A DNA stretch of 64,000 nt, taken from Leifsonia virtsii (GTDB lineage Bacteria; Actinomycetota; Actinomycetes; Actinomycetales; Microbacteriaceae). A model generated the notes under the pieces. The model did not search any database, was not told the origin of the DNA, and was given only the letters and a program-made list of their open reading frames with translations. The first letter of the stretch is position 1, and each line of letters starts with the position of its first letter. A program made the position numbers and the translations under genes. Where the stretch lies: positions 434,001 to 498,000 of the forward strand of contig NZ_JAROCB010000004.1 of the NCBI RefSeq assembly GCF_030433675.1. Direction: 5' to 3'. Shown here one piece after another: positions 62,961-64,000 of this stretch.

Positions 62961-63623
62961 GTGACGGACAAGATCAGCGAAAGGATCCCCTCGGCCGAGC
63001 GCCGCGAGCAGATCCTCGAAGCCGCCAGCCGGGTGTTCGGCGAGCGCGGCTACTTCGGCGCGACCACCGACCAGATCGCGAAGGCGGCCGGGATCAGCCA
63101 GCCCTACGTCGTCCGCATGTTCGGCGGCAAGGAGAACCTCTTCGTCGGCGTCCTCACCCGCTCGCTCGACCGCCTGCTCGTCGCCTTCACCGAGACCATC
63201 GCGCAGTGGAAGGCCGACGGGTCTCCCGCCGCGACCGATCCCGGCTACCCCATCGGCAAGAACCCGAAGCACGGGGAAATCGGCCGCCGCCTGGGGCTCG
63301 CCTACGTCAACCTGATCGAGGACCGCGGGCTGCTGCTCTCGCTCATGCAGGCCTTCAGCATGGGCCAGGATCCGAGCATCGGCGCGAAGGCCCGCGGCGG
63401 CTTCCTGACCATCTACCGGCTGCTGCGCGAGGAGGCCGGCTTCGACCCGGAGGAGGCGCGCGGGTTCCTCGCCGAGGGGATGTTGCTGAACACCCTGCTC
63501 GGCCTCCGGCTCACCGACGACTACGGCAAGGACGACGCCGCCACCGAGCTGATCGAGTGCACCTTCCGCACCAAGCTGCAGCTGGTGCTCGAGGTGCAGG
63601 GCGACGAGGGCGAGCGCGCGTGA
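62961..63623 (+). CDS. TetR family regulator of the MFS pump
   Basis: A 220-aa repressor. The helix-turn-helix is RREQILEAASRVFGERGYFGATTDQIAKAAGISQPYVVRMFGGKENLF (about 14-61) and the C-terminal domain is of the TetR_C type. The GTG at 62961 lies 7 nt after TAACCT, a leaderless start. The stop overlaps the truB start by 4 bp, so truB is translationally coupled to a drug-responsive regulator, an unusual partner for a housekeeping gene. Control of the divergent MFS gene through the two operators is strongly suggested by layout. Confidence 0.92.
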   Translation: MTDKISERIPSAERREQILEAASRVFGERGYFGATTDQIAKAAGISQPYVVRMFGGKENLFVGVLTRSLDRLLVAFTETIAQWKADGSPAATDPGYPIGKNPKHGEIGRRLGLAYVNLIEDRGLLLSLMQAFSMGQDPSIGAKARGGFLTIYRLLREEAGFDPEEARGFLAEGMLLNTLLGLRLTDDYGKDDAATELIECTFRTKLQLVLEVQGDEGERA

Positions 63624-64000
63624 TTGGCAGCGGACTCATCCTGATCGACAAGCCCGCGGGTCTCACCAGCCATGACGTCGTCGCGCGCGTGCGCAGGGCC
63701 GCCGGCACGCGCAAGGTCGGCCACGCCGGGACGCTCGACCCGATGGCGACGGGCCTGCTCATCGTCGGCCTGAACTCCTCCACGCGGCTGCTCACCTACA
63801 TCGTGGGCGCCGATAAGGAGTACTTCGCGACCATCCGGCTCGGCGCAGCGTCCACGACCGACGACGCCGAGGGCGAGCTGCTCGAGCCCGCGGGCCAGGA
63901 GGCGCTCGACGCGGTCGCGGCCGACGCGATCGCCACGGGCATCGCCGGGCTCACGGGCGAGATCGACCAGGTGCCCAGCTCGGTCAGCGCGATCAAAGTG
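63620..64000 (+). CDS. truB: tRNA pseudouridine(55) synthase, partial
   Basis: First 127 residues of TruB, which makes pseudouridine 55 in the T loop of tRNAs; the rest lies beyond the window. The N-terminus LILIDKPAGLTSHDVVARVRR and the catalytic motif GHAGTLDPMATGLL (Asp40) are clear, followed by TRLLTYIVGADKEY. The GTG start overlaps the TetR stop. In most actinobacteria truB follows rbfA closely; here accessory genes separate them. Confidence 0.95.
   Translation, partial: MIGSGLILIDKPAGLTSHDVVARVRRAAGTRKVGHAGTLDPMATGLLIVGLNSSTRLLTYIVGADKEYFATIRLGAASTTDDAEGELLEPAGQEALDAVAADAIATGIAGLTGEIDQVPSSVSAIKV

Overview
The window looks like a chromosomal segment of a high-GC Gram-positive actinobacterium, most probably Microbacteriaceae (Leifsonia-like). 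The evidence is base composition that looks like roughly 70% GC, an actinobacterial gene order (argS-lysA-hom-thrC-thrB-rho-prfA; atpBEFHAGDC; nusA-ylxR-infB-rbfA; truB), actinobacterial extensions on Rho and IF-2, and many leaderless promoters with a TANNNT hexamer 6-9 nt before the start codon. No rRNA, insertion sequence, prophage or CRISPR array was seen. Two genes run off the ends (an alpha/beta hydrolase at the left, truB at the right).

Layout. 1-3.7 kb: hydrolase, a damaged AbiEi/DUF559-type protein, both methionine sulfoxide reductases (msrB, msrA) and an rRNA uracil methyltransferase. 3.8-12.5 kb: a GH3 glycosidase at the end of an Opp/Dpp-type ABC importer operon, divergent from a TetR regulator, with two operator-like sites 30 bp apart in the control region. 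12.6-16.8 kb: fructose PTS operon (DeoR regulator, fruK, fruA, HPr). 16.8-17.6 kb: tRNA-Arg(CCG) and a lipoprotein. 17.7-25.3 kb: argS, a DUF2993 protein, and the lysine/threonine genes, coupled by 1-4 bp overlaps. 25.3-32.2 kb: rho, prfA, an oppositely oriented prmC, cysK-cysE and a HAD hydrolase. 32.3-41.7 kb: TsaC, a GlcNAc-1-phosphate transferase, an AtpI-like protein and the complete F1Fo ATP synthase. 41.7-45.9 kb: a P-loop kinase, YaaA, two DNA alkylation-repair enzymes and an aldo/keto reductase. 45.9-50.3 kb: a TetR gene and a heterodimeric ABC exporter. 50.3-52.5 kb: a DUF1206 membrane protein and a secreted protein with a diphtheria-toxin-T-domain-like hydrophobic segment. 52.7-57.4 kb: nusA-ylxR-infB-rbfA. 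57.4-63.6 kb: accessory genes (YciI, methyltransferase, mutY, a kinase-like protein lacking its P-loop lysine, a ketopantoate-reductase family protein, MFS pump and TetR) lying between rbfA and truB.

The strongest signals outside routine annotation are: (1) the exported 453-aa protein with diphtheria-toxin-like translocation helices, inserted beside nusA where rimP is normally found; (2) a family of long palindromes filling the gaps between convergent genes, with two related copies flanking a 2.5 kb block containing the inverted prmC; (3) two TetR control regions built the same way, with two 16-bp operators exactly 30 bp apart; (4) pervasive leaderless promoters; (5) a kinase-like protein that has lost its P-loop lysine and a DUF559 protein that has lost its catalytic core.
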